31,805 nucleotides of DNA. It comes from a virus. Shown here piece by piece: positions 20,908-29,730 of the stretch; the stretch's first letter is position 1; each line of letters opens with the position of its first letter. Under the pieces are notes generated by a model. The model was not told the origin of the DNA and did no database searches. It worked only from the letters and a program-made list of their open reading frames with translations. The position numbers and the translations under genes were made by a program. The stretch is taken from the IMG/VR virus record IMGVR_UViG_3300031963_000607, positions 1-31,805 of that record. One strand, written 5' to 3'.

Positions 20908-21816
20908 TTACTGATTTTCTTGCTGCCGTAAGAGGTAGTCAAGAATGCTAGAACTTTTCTTTTGCTGCTCGTCATACATACGCAACTCTTCAATTTCATC
21001 TGGCGTTGCAGTGCCATTTTTTATTTTGTTTCTAATTTGCGCCATACGGGTAATTAGAGCAGGTCGTGGAGGCGCTGATGGGCGCTTTAGATGCTTCACT
21101 TCGCGCAGGTATTTTGCGTAAGCCTGATCTTCTGGAAGATTTGGGAACATTGCTTTTGCTGAAATTTTGTCAGCGCGAACTTGAGATGGGTCTGCTTGGC
21201 CTTTTTCTGCTGCAAGCCTACGAATCTCAAGAAGGTCTTGACGATACTTTGCCTGTTCCTCCGCAGCCATTCTTTCCTGCTCACTCCTTGACTTGCGCGT
21301 GAGAATGTCAAGCGCAAGATCTTGCGCCTTCATCGCACGCTCTTCGTTCTCCGCCTGAGTACTGCGGATCAAGTCAGCAGACTTTCTAATGGAGCCAGCG
21401 CCAAGAATGTCAGCAATGCCCAACTGCTTTGGCGTCAAGAGCTTTTTTTGCGCTTCTTCAAGTTGCTTGATGATTTCTTCTTCGTAGAGGTTACGTCGAG
21501 AGACTTGCTGCTTTGCTTGGGCAGGCTCTCCTTCGTCCTCTTCAACTGCTGAGGCAACTTCTTCAGGTTGATCAACAAGTTCGTCTTCATCTTCCTCATC
21601 AGGTTGAATAACTCTTCCTTGATCTTGAGTAAGTTCTTCTTCATCTTCAACCTCACTGATATCGCCCCAGCCAGGTTCTTCAGACCTTGCTTTCGGTTTT
21701 GCAACGTCAAACTTCTTCTTGCGGTTTGCAAGAATGCTGTCATTACCCTCGATGATGTACCGCTCGTACATTTCACGAAGGTTCTTAGCAGGGCTTCGGT
21801 ACTTGATTTCAGCCAT
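20908..21816 (-). CDS. acidic coiled-coil virion-associated protein, 302 aa
   Basis: The first 20 residues are basic (MAEIKYRSPAKNLREMYERY). Residues about 45-100 are extremely acidic (EVEDEEELTQDQGRVIQPDE and repeats of E/D), and 105-230 are charged helix with coiled-coil character. It lies between two virion genes, with 11 nt and 3 nt gaps. Such acidic, elongated proteins could act as a scaffold, a chaperone for basic partners, or an internal virion protein; the capsid genes needed to test the scaffold idea are outside the window. No enzyme motif was found. Confidence 0.6.
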   Translation of the reverse strand: MAEIKYRSPAKNLREMYERYIIEGNDSILANRKKKFDVAKPKARSEEPGWGDISEVEDEEELTQDQGRVIQPDEEDEDELVDQPEEVASAVEEDEGEPAQAKQQVSRRNLYEEEIIKQLEEAQKKLLTPKQLGIADILGAGSIRKSADLIRSTQAENEERAMKAQDLALDILTRKSRSEQERMAAEEQAKYRQDLLEIRRLAAEKGQADPSQVRADKISAKAMFPNLPEDQAYAKYLREVKHLKRPSAPPRPALITRMAQIRNKIKNGTATPDEIEELRMYDEQQKKSSSILDYLLRQQENQ

Positions 21817-21819
21817 GGC

Positions 21820-23226
21820 TTAACCACCCTTTTTAAGCATTTCTTTCAAGAAGTCTTTAACTGCACCGCCAGTAGGCGAATTAAGAATTTCGTTAATAAC
21901 CTTATAAGCATTAGCAAGTTTTGAAACGTCCGTTTCAGAAGTTGCACCCGGCGGAAGTTCCTGACGAGTCTCCGTCTTGACAGACGGGACGTTAACTCCC
22001 GAAAGAATGTCAGACAAGAACTTGAGCATGTCCTTCGGATAATCACGCTGCTCAAGGAAGTCCTTGTATGCAAGATCAAGATTGGCCTGATCCATTGCGC
22101 GCTCTTTCTCGCCAACTTCCGTAAGCGTCTTAGCGCCCCTAGTCTCAAGGTCCTGAGTCTCGCGACCCATCGTGAGGTATTTGTCAGACAGTTCGCGCAG
22201 GGCTGCGGCGTCTTCAGTCGAAAGCCTGCCCTTAGACTCCGCAATGCGGGTAAGGTTTTGCGCATCCTCTGCCGTAAGCGTGCCAGATGCCTTGCCAATC
22301 TCAAGCATGCGGTTGGCATCTTCGCTCGTCAGTGCGCCAGCCTTCGCTCCGATATCCGCAAGGCTGCGACCGCTTTCAATCATTCGGTTGTAGTCTTCCG
22401 CGCTCAACTTGCCAGACAGTCCGGCAAGTTCAACGAGACGCGCAAGATCCTTACCGTAGATATCCGCAGCCTGACCGTACCCGGCTTGCAGCGCCTTAGC
22501 CTGCTCGCCAAGAATTGAGCTTTGCACATCGCGCAATGCACGAGCGCCAAACTCGCCCATGCGAGTGCTGCCGGGACCAACGCCAAATTGACCGGCGCCA
22601 ATGAACTCCTGACCAATCTCAGGTAGGTACTTTTCTTTAAGCTGCCGAATACCAATGTCGCCAATCTGCTCAACGACGCCCTTGATGTACGGGTTCATGT
22701 ACTTATCAACAGCGCCTGGGAATGTTTCCGAGGCGGCGTCAATATATCTCTGCGCAGCCCCTAATGAGGAACCTTCCCCGCCGGCTTTGATAGCCCTAGA
22801 AGCGTCGGAAAAATAATCCTTTGCGGCGCCATAAGAAGAAACATCACCCGCCCTTTCAAAAAAGGGCCTGGCTGCGCCAGCAGCAGACATACCAGATGCT
22901 TTAGCAAAATCACCAGCAGCTGCCGCAGACGCGCCTCCAGTCCTCTTCGCAGCCTCGTCAAGGGTAGAGCCAGCCTTTGTTGTGAACGGCTCAAACGATC
23001 TTGCCGCCTTCCTCGCAGCCTCAGCACCTTCCCTTTCGGTCTTCGTAAATTCTGCAATCCGAGGGCGCTTGTAGGTTTCATAAGGCAGGTCTGAGAACGC
23101 CTTCGCCTTAGAAAGCATGTTGGTGGTATATTCGGTATACCACTCCGGAAGCTGAATTTTTGTGGTGCTCGTCAAATCAATGGGAGTGGGAGTTTTCCCC
23201 TCAAACAGAAAGTCTGTAACACTCAT
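21820..23226 (-). CDS. internal virion protein with short tandem repeats, 468 aa
   Basis: The protein is Ala/Gly-rich. A family signature is the N-terminal FEPFTTKAGSTLDEAAKRTG-like region followed by YGAAKDYFSDASRAIKAGG and LGAAQRYIDAASETF, near-repeats around residues 100-170. Residues 271-349 contain four copies of an about 18-residue helical repeat (AGALTSEDANRMLEIGKA, SGTLTAEDAQNLTRIAES and so on). The C-terminus is LKEMLKKGG. Such proteins occur next to the tail genes in aquatic podoviruses and are usually annotated as structural or internal virion proteins. Its ATG overlaps the next stop by one base (TAATG), indicating coupling. Confidence 0.65.
   Translation of the reverse strand: MSVTDFLFEGKTPTPIDLTSTTKIQLPEWYTEYTTNMLSKAKAFSDLPYETYKRPRIAEFTKTEREGAEAARKAARSFEPFTTKAGSTLDEAAKRTGGASAAAAGDFAKASGMSAAGAARPFFERAGDVSSYGAAKDYFSDASRAIKAGGEGSSLGAAQRYIDAASETFPGAVDKYMNPYIKGVVEQIGDIGIRQLKEKYLPEIGQEFIGAGQFGVGPGSTRMGEFGARALRDVQSSILGEQAKALQAGYGQAADIYGKDLARLVELAGLSGKLSAEDYNRMIESGRSLADIGAKAGALTSEDANRMLEIGKASGTLTAEDAQNLTRIAESKGRLSTEDAAALRELSDKYLTMGRETQDLETRGAKTLTEVGEKERAMDQANLDLAYKDFLEQRDYPKDMLKFLSDILSGVNVPSVKTETRQELPPGATSETDVSKLANAYKVINEILNSPTGGAVKDFLKEMLKKGG
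22180..22416 (-). repeat. four tandem 18-residue coding repeats in the 468-aa protein
   Basis: Residues 271-349 are made of one 25-residue and three 18-residue units sharing the pattern G-x-L-(S/T)-x-E-D-x-x-x-(L/M). They look like stacked short helices. At the DNA level the units have drifted, so they are old duplications rather than recent slippage. Confidence 0.7.
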
Positions 23227-25955
23227 TAGGCTAACCCTCCGCCCATGTACTTATCGGGCGACTTTGCGTCCGGACTAATCTGGCCACGCGATAGGGCACG
23301 ACCCTTGTGCTTTCGGATATTAGCACGGAATTTATCCATCCGCCGTGCCCCCTCCCTAGTCGAGCCATCCCCCAAAAGAGCCAGAGTTTCCGCGTCAATT
23401 ACGTACTCCCCGTCGCTCAGTAGGGCAGGGATTTTGTCGTCCCGACCGGACCCTGGACCGTCCACATAGCGGGACTTTTTGCTGCCGCCCTTGGCATAGC
23501 CTGCCAACCCGCCCTTGGCGAGTCCGTCCTTCTTTTCCTCAGGGGGTTTCTCTTCCTCGAGAACGTACTCAAAGTACTGCTCCTCAGGGCGGAACCCGTA
23601 GGTCTTCGCTTCGGTGGTCGGGGTAATGCTCTTGCGAACATACTTGTACTTCGGAAGCGCCCCTCCAAACTCGGTGTCCTTGGTCGCTGTAGTCAACGGA
23701 CCCTTGGGCTTTGACCCGCCGCCACTCGTAGCGCCAAACGCAGCCAGAAGCTTGAGCAACTCCTCAAGCCCTCCGAGCTTATCCAGCATACCCTTGAGAG
23801 GGTCTTCCTTTTCTTCCGGCGGAGGCTCGTTTACCTTGGTAGGTTGCGTGGGCATATCAACCGGAGTCGTTGTTGGAACAACAACAGGAGGAATAATAAG
23901 ATCTGGCTTTACCGGTGGCGAAGTCGTTACTTCAATTTCAGGTAGCCCTTCTTTCACGGGCGCTTCAACAAAAGGCTCTTCTTCAGGCTCAGTCTCAGGA
24001 GCAGGCTCGGCAGTTTCCAAAGGACTCTTTGGCAGATCAACCGGAGTCGTTGTCGGAACAACAACAGGAGGGACAACGAGCGGAGAGCTTGTAGTGGCTG
24101 GAGCCGTTACTTCAATTTGAGGAAGCCCTTCTTTTACAGGTGCCTCAACAAAAGGCTCTTCTTCGGGCTGCGGTTCAGCCTCCGGTTCCGGCTGAGGCTC
24201 TGGCTCAGGTTGCGGCGCTGCCTTTTCCACAATGGTTTCTGCAACCGCAGGTGCGGTCGTAGCAAGCGGAGCAGCAGGAGTTGTTGCAACGCTAGGCTTC
24301 GTCGAAACTACAACCTCATCAAGGGGAGAAGGCTCTGGAACAGTAGCTTGCGGAGTCGTTGCCGCAGAACTTCCGCCACCACCGCCTAAAGCGCCGGCAG
24401 CACCCGCTGCACCAGCGCCAACAGCAGCGGCAGTACCAGCGCCCGCGCCGGTTCCAGCGGTTACTGTAAATGTGGGGAGAGCTCCAGCAGCGGCACCAGC
24501 ACCAGCACCCGCGCCAGCACCAGCGCCACCAAGAGCGCCCCCTGCTGCGGTTGTACCCGCTGCTGTGCCAGCACCAGCCCCCGCACCCGCACCCGCACCC
24601 GCTCCAGTTCCAGCACCGCCACCAAGCGCGCCGGCAAGTTGCGCACCGCCAAATATGGCAGCAGCAATCGCGGCAGCGTTGAAGATGTCCTTAAATATGC
24701 CAGGATCTTTCTTGACCTCTTGAGCCTGAAGAACCCGATCAAGCATCGGGTACCCAGTGTCTGACGTTATCGCTTTTCCAGATTCGTCAAAACCAGACAC
24801 CCACATTAAAGCGCCGCGTTCCTCGGCTCCCTTCGGGTCAAACTTCCAAGCCTCATCAAATTTATATCTATCTCCATAAGCGCCCTTCATAAAGTCTGGC
24901 GGCATGGAGTTAATAAACTGACGAGCCTCTTCCTTGGTGAAAGCCCCCCTAAGGTTTTTAAGTTCGTTCGTCTGCGTCAAAAGAGTTTGCATTCCGTTTT
25001 CGGAGGCATATTTATAGGCCTCTTCAAACCGATTGCTCTTCAACAGATCAGAAAGAACCTGACGCTGAGGCAGGCTGTTAAGATAAACCGACTCTTGGCT
25101 AGAAAGAGAATCAAGCGTCTGCTTCAAATTTTCTTTTAGACCATTCTCAATTTCCGGCGTAAGTTGATTAGCCGTTCTTAAAGAATTGATCTTTTGCTCA
25201 TAGTCGCTAACAGCGGATTGCTTTTCTTTCTTGTACCGATCTGCGGCAGCAATGTCCGCACCGCCAGTGCCGGGCTGGGTCAGGTTAGGAACAAGCGAGG
25301 GCTGCGCTCCAAAAAGTTTCATCCTGTCAATCCAACTCATTTCGGCTGGTGCGACAGGCTGCGTTACCGGCTCCTTCTGAGCAGAAGGCTCTTCAATTAC
25401 AACTGCGTCACTCAGAGCGCCAGATGGAACTCGAGAGTCTTCTGATGAAACAGCATCGCTCAAAGGAGATGAAACAGATGCTGATTGTTTCCTTGCGCTT
25501 TCTTCCCCAGCAACGCGAGCGGCTTCCCGCTCCGCTGCAACACGAGCGGCTTCGCGCTCTGCTATGACACGGGCAGCTTCTGCTCTAGCAGCCTCGGCTC
25601 GCGCAGCTTCTTCACTAGCAGCCTGGGCTCTCGCTGCCTCATCGCGGGCAGCCTGCACTCTCGCAGCCTCCGCTCTAGCAGATTCGGCGGCTTGCTCAGC
25701 CTCCGCCTGTCTAATCATATCTTCACGAGCGCGCTCCTCAGCTATCCGCTCGGCAAGAACACGACGGCTTTCTTCCTCTGCTCTGGCAGCGGCAATCTCT
25801 TCCTGCCGGCGCTGCATCTCAAAAAGGTCTGCTTGGCGTTGACGAGAAGCCTCTTGCTCTTCAAGCATCTGAGCAATAAAACCACGCTCAATTTCCTCTG
25901 ACCCGCCTTCAGGGTCCGTAGTAGGAACTTCACCGTAAGTGTAAAAACCAGCCAT
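23226..25955 (-). CDS. very large low-complexity virion protein, 909 aa
   Basis: Residues about 30-165 form a long Glu/Arg/Ala coiled coil with near-heptad units (EREAARVAAEREAARVAGEE and similar). Residues about 437-532 are a Gly/Ala-rich, silk-like segment. Two 60-residue Pro/Glu-rich repeats follow (EEEPFVEAPVKEGLP... twice). The last 80 residues (830-909) hold a conserved phage domain: DGPGSGRDDKIPALLSDGEY, then VIDAETLALLGDGSTREGAR. It is in the virion gene block and is likely structural or an internal/ejection protein. No catalytic motif is seen. Opposite-strand long ORFs are shadows of its simple composition. Confidence 0.68.
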   Translation of the reverse strand: MAGFYTYGEVPTTDPEGGSEEIERGFIAQMLEEQEASRQRQADLFEMQRRQEEIAAARAEEESRRVLAERIAEERAREDMIRQAEAEQAAESARAEAARVQAARDEAARAQAASEEAARAEAARAEAARVIAEREAARVAAEREAARVAGEESARKQSASVSSPLSDAVSSEDSRVPSGALSDAVVIEEPSAQKEPVTQPVAPAEMSWIDRMKLFGAQPSLVPNLTQPGTGGADIAAADRYKKEKQSAVSDYEQKINSLRTANQLTPEIENGLKENLKQTLDSLSSQESVYLNSLPQRQVLSDLLKSNRFEEAYKYASENGMQTLLTQTNELKNLRGAFTKEEARQFINSMPPDFMKGAYGDRYKFDEAWKFDPKGAEERGALMWVSGFDESGKAITSDTGYPMLDRVLQAQEVKKDPGIFKDIFNAAAIAAAIFGGAQLAGALGGGAGTGAGAGAGAGAGAGTAAGTTAAGGALGGAGAGAGAGAGAAAGALPTFTVTAGTGAGAGTAAAVGAGAAGAAGALGGGGGSSAATTPQATVPEPSPLDEVVVSTKPSVATTPAAPLATTAPAVAETIVEKAAPQPEPEPQPEPEAEPQPEEEPFVEAPVKEGLPQIEVTAPATTSSPLVVPPVVVPTTTPVDLPKSPLETAEPAPETEPEEEPFVEAPVKEGLPEIEVTTSPPVKPDLIIPPVVVPTTTPVDMPTQPTKVNEPPPEEKEDPLKGMLDKLGGLEELLKLLAAFGATSGGGSKPKGPLTTATKDTEFGGALPKYKYVRKSITPTTEAKTYGFRPEEQYFEYVLEEEKPPEEKKDGLAKGGLAGYAKGGSKKSRYVDGPGSGRDDKIPALLSDGEYVIDAETLALLGDGSTREGARRMDKFRANIRKHKGRALSRGQISPDAKSPDKYMGGGLA
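23851..24210 (-). repeat. 180-bp tandem repeat within the 909-aa gene
   Basis: Two copies, 23851-24030 and 24031-24210 (the second incomplete at its edge), repeat with a spacing of exactly 180 bp: ATCAACCGGAGTCGTT begins at 23856 and 24036, and AAAGGCTCTTCTTC at 23971 and 24151. This equals 60 codons. Substitutions are mostly silent or conservative, so the duplication is moderately old and the reading frame has been kept. Confidence 0.85.
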
Positions 25956-25962
25956 GGTTCAC

Positions 25963-26202
25963 CTAATTTAAGACTTGATAAAAACGATATGCCCACTCTT
26001 GCCAGTCGTCAAACTGGTAAGGAGACGGGGGGTTTAACTGAGAAATGCCGTTTATGCCTATCAAGCCAGCAGCCCAATTTTGCCACTCGGATTCCGAGTA
26101 CAGCTGCGGGATCACCGCATATTCATCCAAGTCCAAGCACAGGGTATCCGCCCAGTACTGCAAGTCCACCCCACGAGGATCTACGATTCGGTGCGTTCTC
26201 AT
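25963..26202 (-). CDS. small conserved phage protein, 79 aa
   Basis: MRTHRIVDPRGVDLQYWADT is followed by a hydrophobic acidic stretch (LCLDLDEYAVIPQ), then Trp-rich WQNWAAGLIGINGISQLN and DDWQEWAYRFYQVLN. The seven or more aromatics in 79 residues suggest a compact surface-binding protein. Its ATG overlaps the stop of the stabilisation protein gene (4 nt), and it precedes the 909-aa gene. Related small ORFs occur at this position in podovirus-like genomes. The function is unknown; a small tail or virion component is plausible. Confidence 0.65.
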   Translation of the reverse strand: MRTHRIVDPRGVDLQYWADTLCLDLDEYAVIPQLYSESEWQNWAAGLIGINGISQLNPPSPYQFDDWQEWAYRFYQVLN

Positions 26203-27815
26203 GGATTCTCTCCAAGCACCGTACCCGTAGCCGCTTCGATGTGCGCAATAACCTGGCCCATTTGATAGTTTCCGCCCAGCGTGTTGCTCTCGAAACGGAA
26301 TCGCATCTCTCGACGGATCTCTCGGAAGTACACCAACTGTTGCTGACGGTCTGTCAGTGTTGCGTAAATCGTTTGCGGGTCGCTAGTAACTTCTGCTGAC
26401 CTAGCGTTAGCACGACCCGTTACTTCTACGGTCATGTCTCCAGACATAACAAAGTCAGGCTCAATGTACTCTACGCGAATCGCCATGTTCTGAGGCTGCT
26501 CAGAAGCAATTAAAGATATGTCTGCCGTCTCGAAGAAAGACTGAACCGGGCGAATCTGAGTTCCGTAAATTTCATCTGTGCCATATTCATGCTGCCACAC
26601 AACGTAACCCTTTGGGTCGTTGATGATTCGCGGCTGGTTGTCTTCCGTAACGCGAAGATCTTTAGCCTCAGTTTCGCGATAAAGAGGAACTTGAGGGTCA
26701 ACATCGACAACGCCCACCACCAACGGTGAGCTGAATACCTGCGCATACATGCCAGCAGAGCGCCCGCTATTTGGGAGCACAGTGTCGTACCACGTTTGTT
26801 CGCGCACGTTGTAGATAACTGCATGGGTACATTCAGTGGCATTCCCACGCGGGTAACACCACCAGATCTCGCCCCATCGCGGAACTTTAAACACGAATAC
26901 TTTCTGGCGCTGAGAGTAGTTCAAGTTGTCAAAGAACCAGTTCAAGTTCAAAGCGTTTGGTACTTCTCGTACAACACCGTTGAACATCAAGAACCGGTCA
27001 ACACCGCACCAGTAGTAGATACCGTCGTACTCGATCACGCTTTGCGAAGAAAGAATGCTCGACTGCGAAGTAATAGTGTCAAACTGAAATACCGCCTGAC
27101 CGCCTACATACGTAGCGCGAATTACCGAGTCCAATGACCAGAACAAACCCGAAGGTGCGTTACCGGCGCCGGATCGAAGCGGAAGACCTTTTACAATTTT
27201 CTGGCTCGTAATGCGAGCAGCGCCTGCATCGCCGCTAGTCCAGTCATCGGTATACCCGGCTCGGCTCCACTGGATAAACCCGTCCGATCCGTAAGCGAAT
27301 ACATACGGAGCCAAGGCAACGATGCCGCCTGAAATAGTCAGTGAGGGTACAGGGGTTAACTGCGAGGTCCCGTTGTCGTACCCAACATACAACTGACCAG
27401 CAGCGTCCGAAGAGATGTCCTCTACGTTTGGAGCAACGTGAGCCAGAATCTCGTTCTGGTTATTTGTGGTGTTGTACGCAACATCGAACTGCCACATGTT
27501 TGCTTCATTAGAAATGAAGCTGGAATCTGTTCGATTAGTGATAATGCTCGAAAGACCATTCTGGTCTAGGCGAAATCGGAAAATACCATTTGCCGTTCCG
27601 ATGTGAACATACGTATAGGCATTGTGATTGTGGATATGCATTCCACGGGCAATGCCCTCTAGGCTGTCTTGCAGCGAACGATACCCGCCTATCTTTCTGG
27701 GCAGTCCACGTTGAAAACGAACCCACTGTCCGTCTACGTAATAGTTGCCCTCAAACTTGGTACCGTCTCTCTTGATACCGGGTTCAGAGCGAACAATGAC
27801 CGGCTGAAGCGGCAT
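26199..27815 (-). CDS. tail/packaged-DNA stabilisation-like structural protein, 538 aa
   Basis: The N-terminus has MPLQPVIVRSEPGIKRDGT, then GQWVRFQRGLPRKIGGYRSL, a pattern of phage structural proteins that gate or stabilise DNA. The protein is strand-rich throughout (repeated short segments such as GIFRFRLDQNGLSSI, VVGVVDVDPQVPLYRE, RIINDPKGYVVWQHEY), consistent with a propeller-like fold. Gene order adaptor, fibre, this, then ejection proteins agrees with a P22-type tail machine with gp10-like function. I am confident it is a virion protein, less so of the gp10 equivalence. Confidence 0.65.
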   Translation of the reverse strand: MPLQPVIVRSEPGIKRDGTKFEGNYYVDGQWVRFQRGLPRKIGGYRSLQDSLEGIARGMHIHNHNAYTYVHIGTANGIFRFRLDQNGLSSIITNRTDSSFISNEANMWQFDVAYNTTNNQNEILAHVAPNVEDISSDAAGQLYVGYDNGTSQLTPVPSLTISGGIVALAPYVFAYGSDGFIQWSRAGYTDDWTSGDAGAARITSQKIVKGLPLRSGAGNAPSGLFWSLDSVIRATYVGGQAVFQFDTITSQSSILSSQSVIEYDGIYYWCGVDRFLMFNGVVREVPNALNLNWFFDNLNYSQRQKVFVFKVPRWGEIWWCYPRGNATECTHAVIYNVREQTWYDTVLPNSGRSAGMYAQVFSSPLVVGVVDVDPQVPLYRETEAKDLRVTEDNQPRIINDPKGYVVWQHEYGTDEIYGTQIRPVQSFFETADISLIASEQPQNMAIRVEYIEPDFVMSGDMTVEVTGRANARSAEVTSDPQTIYATLTDRQQQLVYFREIRREMRFRFESNTLGGNYQMGQVIAHIEAATGTVLGENP

Positions 27816-29014
27816 TAGTACGTACCGCCCTCAATGGGGTCCAACCCCAGCGCGATCTGGGCAGCGGACTGACTCACTGCGGTAAACACTGCGTTACCAA
27901 CTGTCGTTGCTCCCAAATTCGTTCGCGCACCGCTCGCAGTTGTAGCACCGGTACCACCCTGAGAAACCGCAACCGGGATGCCAATCGTTGCCGTGTCGGC
28001 ATCAACCACATCAGTTCCGTCGCAGTACAAGATCGCTCTGGCTGCGCTTGAAACAGTAACGCCAGGGCTTGCTTGGCCGGCTGTTCTAATGCCAAGCGTG
28101 TAAGAACCAGATGTCTGATTGCTGACCCAGTACTGTTGAACCGTGGTCGGAACAATAACGTCGCGATTTCCGGTTAAAGTTCCAGTAAATACGTAGGCAG
28201 TTTTGTTGAGCTCGGAAACTGAAAGGGTGTAATTACCGCTGCCCGAAACGTCAATTTGAAGCAGGCTAAAAGCGTAGACAGCAGATTGACCAAAGCCAAT
28301 CGTCCAGAACTGCACACCGTTAGTAACAACGATGGCGCTATCACCAGGCGACAGCACAAGTGTGCTTGCGCCGTTGATCAGTTCTGAGCTGCTGGGGTCT
28401 AGCGTCAGATCACCAGTACCACTGTTTCGGACGTTAACAAACCAGTCGCTACCCAAGGTAGGGGCGCCATCAAACGACAGCGTTCCAGCGCCTCCTGTCC
28501 ACACCAGAACCTTTGCTCGGTCGCTCGTGCCCGTCGTGTAGTTAGTACTAAAGCTGGTCACCGGCATCGACTGGTTCAGGGTCGTGGCAATTGCCTTGAT
28601 ACCTAAGCCAGCCAGCGCAGCCGCGTTGGTAGAAGAAGCCGATGCACCATATTGGAACGAACGCCACGTACCTGAAGCAGTGCTGTTGTCTGTAAGATAA
28701 ATTTGAAACGTCGTTCCAGACTGCGGAGCACAGATCACTACACCAGTAGAGGTCTTAACCGTGAACGTGTTAGCGCCGACGTTATTAAACAGAACCGTCT
28801 CGCCAGTGCCGGCTTCAGTCGCATCCGGCATTGTGATGACAAGACTCGTGGTCGTCGCATTAACGTCCATAATCTTCGCAACGACGTCGGTACTCGGAGC
28901 AGCCTCAAGAGGCCAATCCAAAACCTGATCAATCGTCAGCGATACATAACGGTACGAAACATCGCTTGGGTAGATGTTCGTGCCCCCGAACGTATTGGTG
29001 TAGGTGGTGGTCAC
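27815..29014 (-). CDS. tail fibre-like protein, 399 aa
   Basis: The sequence is rich in Thr, Ser, Gly and Val strands with the classic trimeric-fibre look. A strong indicator is the C-terminal VAVSQGGTGATTASGARTNL, a very common element of phage tail fibre and tail-fibre-tip regions (QGGTGA-T-A-x-x-x-x-L). The first 40 residues (GGTNIYPSDVSYRYVSLTID) may be the capsid or tail attachment. No intramolecular chaperone or receptor-binding enzyme domain was visible. Its ATG lies 3 nt after the adaptor stop, and its stop overlaps the next start by 1 nt. Confidence 0.75.
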   Translation of the reverse strand: MTTTYTNTFGGTNIYPSDVSYRYVSLTIDQVLDWPLEAAPSTDVVAKIMDVNATTTSLVITMPDATEAGTGETVLFNNVGANTFTVKTSTGVVICAPQSGTTFQIYLTDNSTASGTWRSFQYGASASSTNAAALAGLGIKAIATTLNQSMPVTSFSTNYTTGTSDRAKVLVWTGGAGTLSFDGAPTLGSDWFVNVRNSGTGDLTLDPSSSELINGASTLVLSPGDSAIVVTNGVQFWTIGFGQSAVYAFSLLQIDVSGSGNYTLSVSELNKTAYVFTGTLTGNRDVIVPTTVQQYWVSNQTSGSYTLGIRTAGQASPGVTVSSAARAILYCDGTDVVDADTATIGIPVAVSQGGTGATTASGARTNLGATTVGNAVFTAVSQSAAQIALGLDPIEGGTY

Positions 29015-29017
29015 TTC

Positions 29018-29665
29018 TTATGCCTCCCGGCGATTCGTAGACCGGTCAACAATCTTCTGGAGATCTTCGCCATTCAGCGCAGCCAGCGACCGGTCATAGT
29101 AGGACTGCCACAGCTGCACCCGGTCGTCGTCTTTTACAAACGGAGTCGCTTCTACCAGCGACCCATACAACAGCAAGTTTGGTGCAAACTCCGTGAGCCA
29201 GTTGGTCTGATTTGTATCATCCAACAGCGGCGGCAGTTCGTAGTACAAAATCTCCATTGGATAGTTCGCAGCCGGCGTCGGCACAAATATCCAGTGCTTA
29301 TAGTCGTAGTCAGCGTAAAACTTAGGCTGGCCAGTCGTTGTCTCATTGGGCCAGTAACTACGGACGTATTCGTAAGATCGCGGGAATACGGGGGTGTGGA
29401 CGTTGTTGTTCGTCCCGGTACCATAGTTAATGCTGATGGTGTCACGCCACCGATCCGGCTTTGCGTAAACAGCTACCCCAGATTGCATGGTGGTATTGAC
29501 CACCGTTTGGAACCCCTGAATCTTGAGTTCACGGGCAATCCGGCGCTCGGCCAGGGTAATTAGCCGGGGGATCTGCTCGTAGACAATAGGGTCCGTCGCC
29601 CCGCCACGCTCTAGGTAGTTGCGGATGTCGGACTGCAAGCTGGTAAATGTCATCGACGCAGGCAT
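29018..29665 (-). CDS. P22 gp4-like head-tail adaptor / tail accessory protein, 215 aa
   Basis: The pattern MTFTSLQSDIRNYLERGGAT, then IPRLITLAERRIARELKIQG, then YELPPLLDDTNQTNWLTEFAPNLLLYGSL and WQSYYDRSLAALNGED is typical of the phage adaptor protein family that includes P22 gp4, which binds the portal ring and connects the tail. The 215 residues compare with 166 in P22 gp4, so this protein carries extra strands in the middle (VAVYAKPDRWRDTISIN and DYDYKHWIFVPTP). It heads the tail block, with AAGGAG upstream. The portal is not in the window. Confidence 0.78.
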   Translation of the reverse strand: MPASMTFTSLQSDIRNYLERGGATDPIVYEQIPRLITLAERRIARELKIQGFQTVVNTTMQSGVAVYAKPDRWRDTISINYGTGTNNNVHTPVFPRSYEYVRSYWPNETTTGQPKFYADYDYKHWIFVPTPAANYPMEILYYELPPLLDDTNQTNWLTEFAPNLLLYGSLVEATPFVKDDDRVQLWQSYYDRSLAALNGEDLQKIVDRSTNRREA

Positions 29666-29718
29666 ACACCTCTCCTTAGTCCCGCGTCTTACCAGTCAGG
29701 CAAGACTATTTGGGCACA

Positions 29719-29724
29719 ATTATA
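29719..29724 (-). promoter_or_regulatory. perfect -10 hexamer ahead of the tail block
   Basis: TATAAT on the minus strand lies in the 65-bp gap between lysozyme and adaptor. No good -35 is seen at 16-18 bp, and TTGTCG is only 9 bp away. It may be an activator-dependent or weak promoter, or a chance match in an AT-rich gap. Confidence 0.3.
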
Positions 29725-29730
29725 CCCTAA

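Noticed and set aside
21435-21827. 130-codon minus-strand frame overlapping the acidic protein gene
   Set aside because: Same strand, other frame; Leu/Lys-rich translation with no domain; the acidic protein has a better start and is in the operon tiling.
24117-24723. Plus-strand frames opposite the Gly/Ala segment (Pro/Ala/Val-rich)
   Set aside because: They arise from the repetitive GC-rich codons of the 909-aa gene, not from separate coding.
28703-29563. 286-codon plus-strand frame across the tail-fibre/adaptor boundary
   Set aside because: It crosses two well-supported minus-strand genes and its translation is Arg/Val-rich with no recognisable motif; a shadow.
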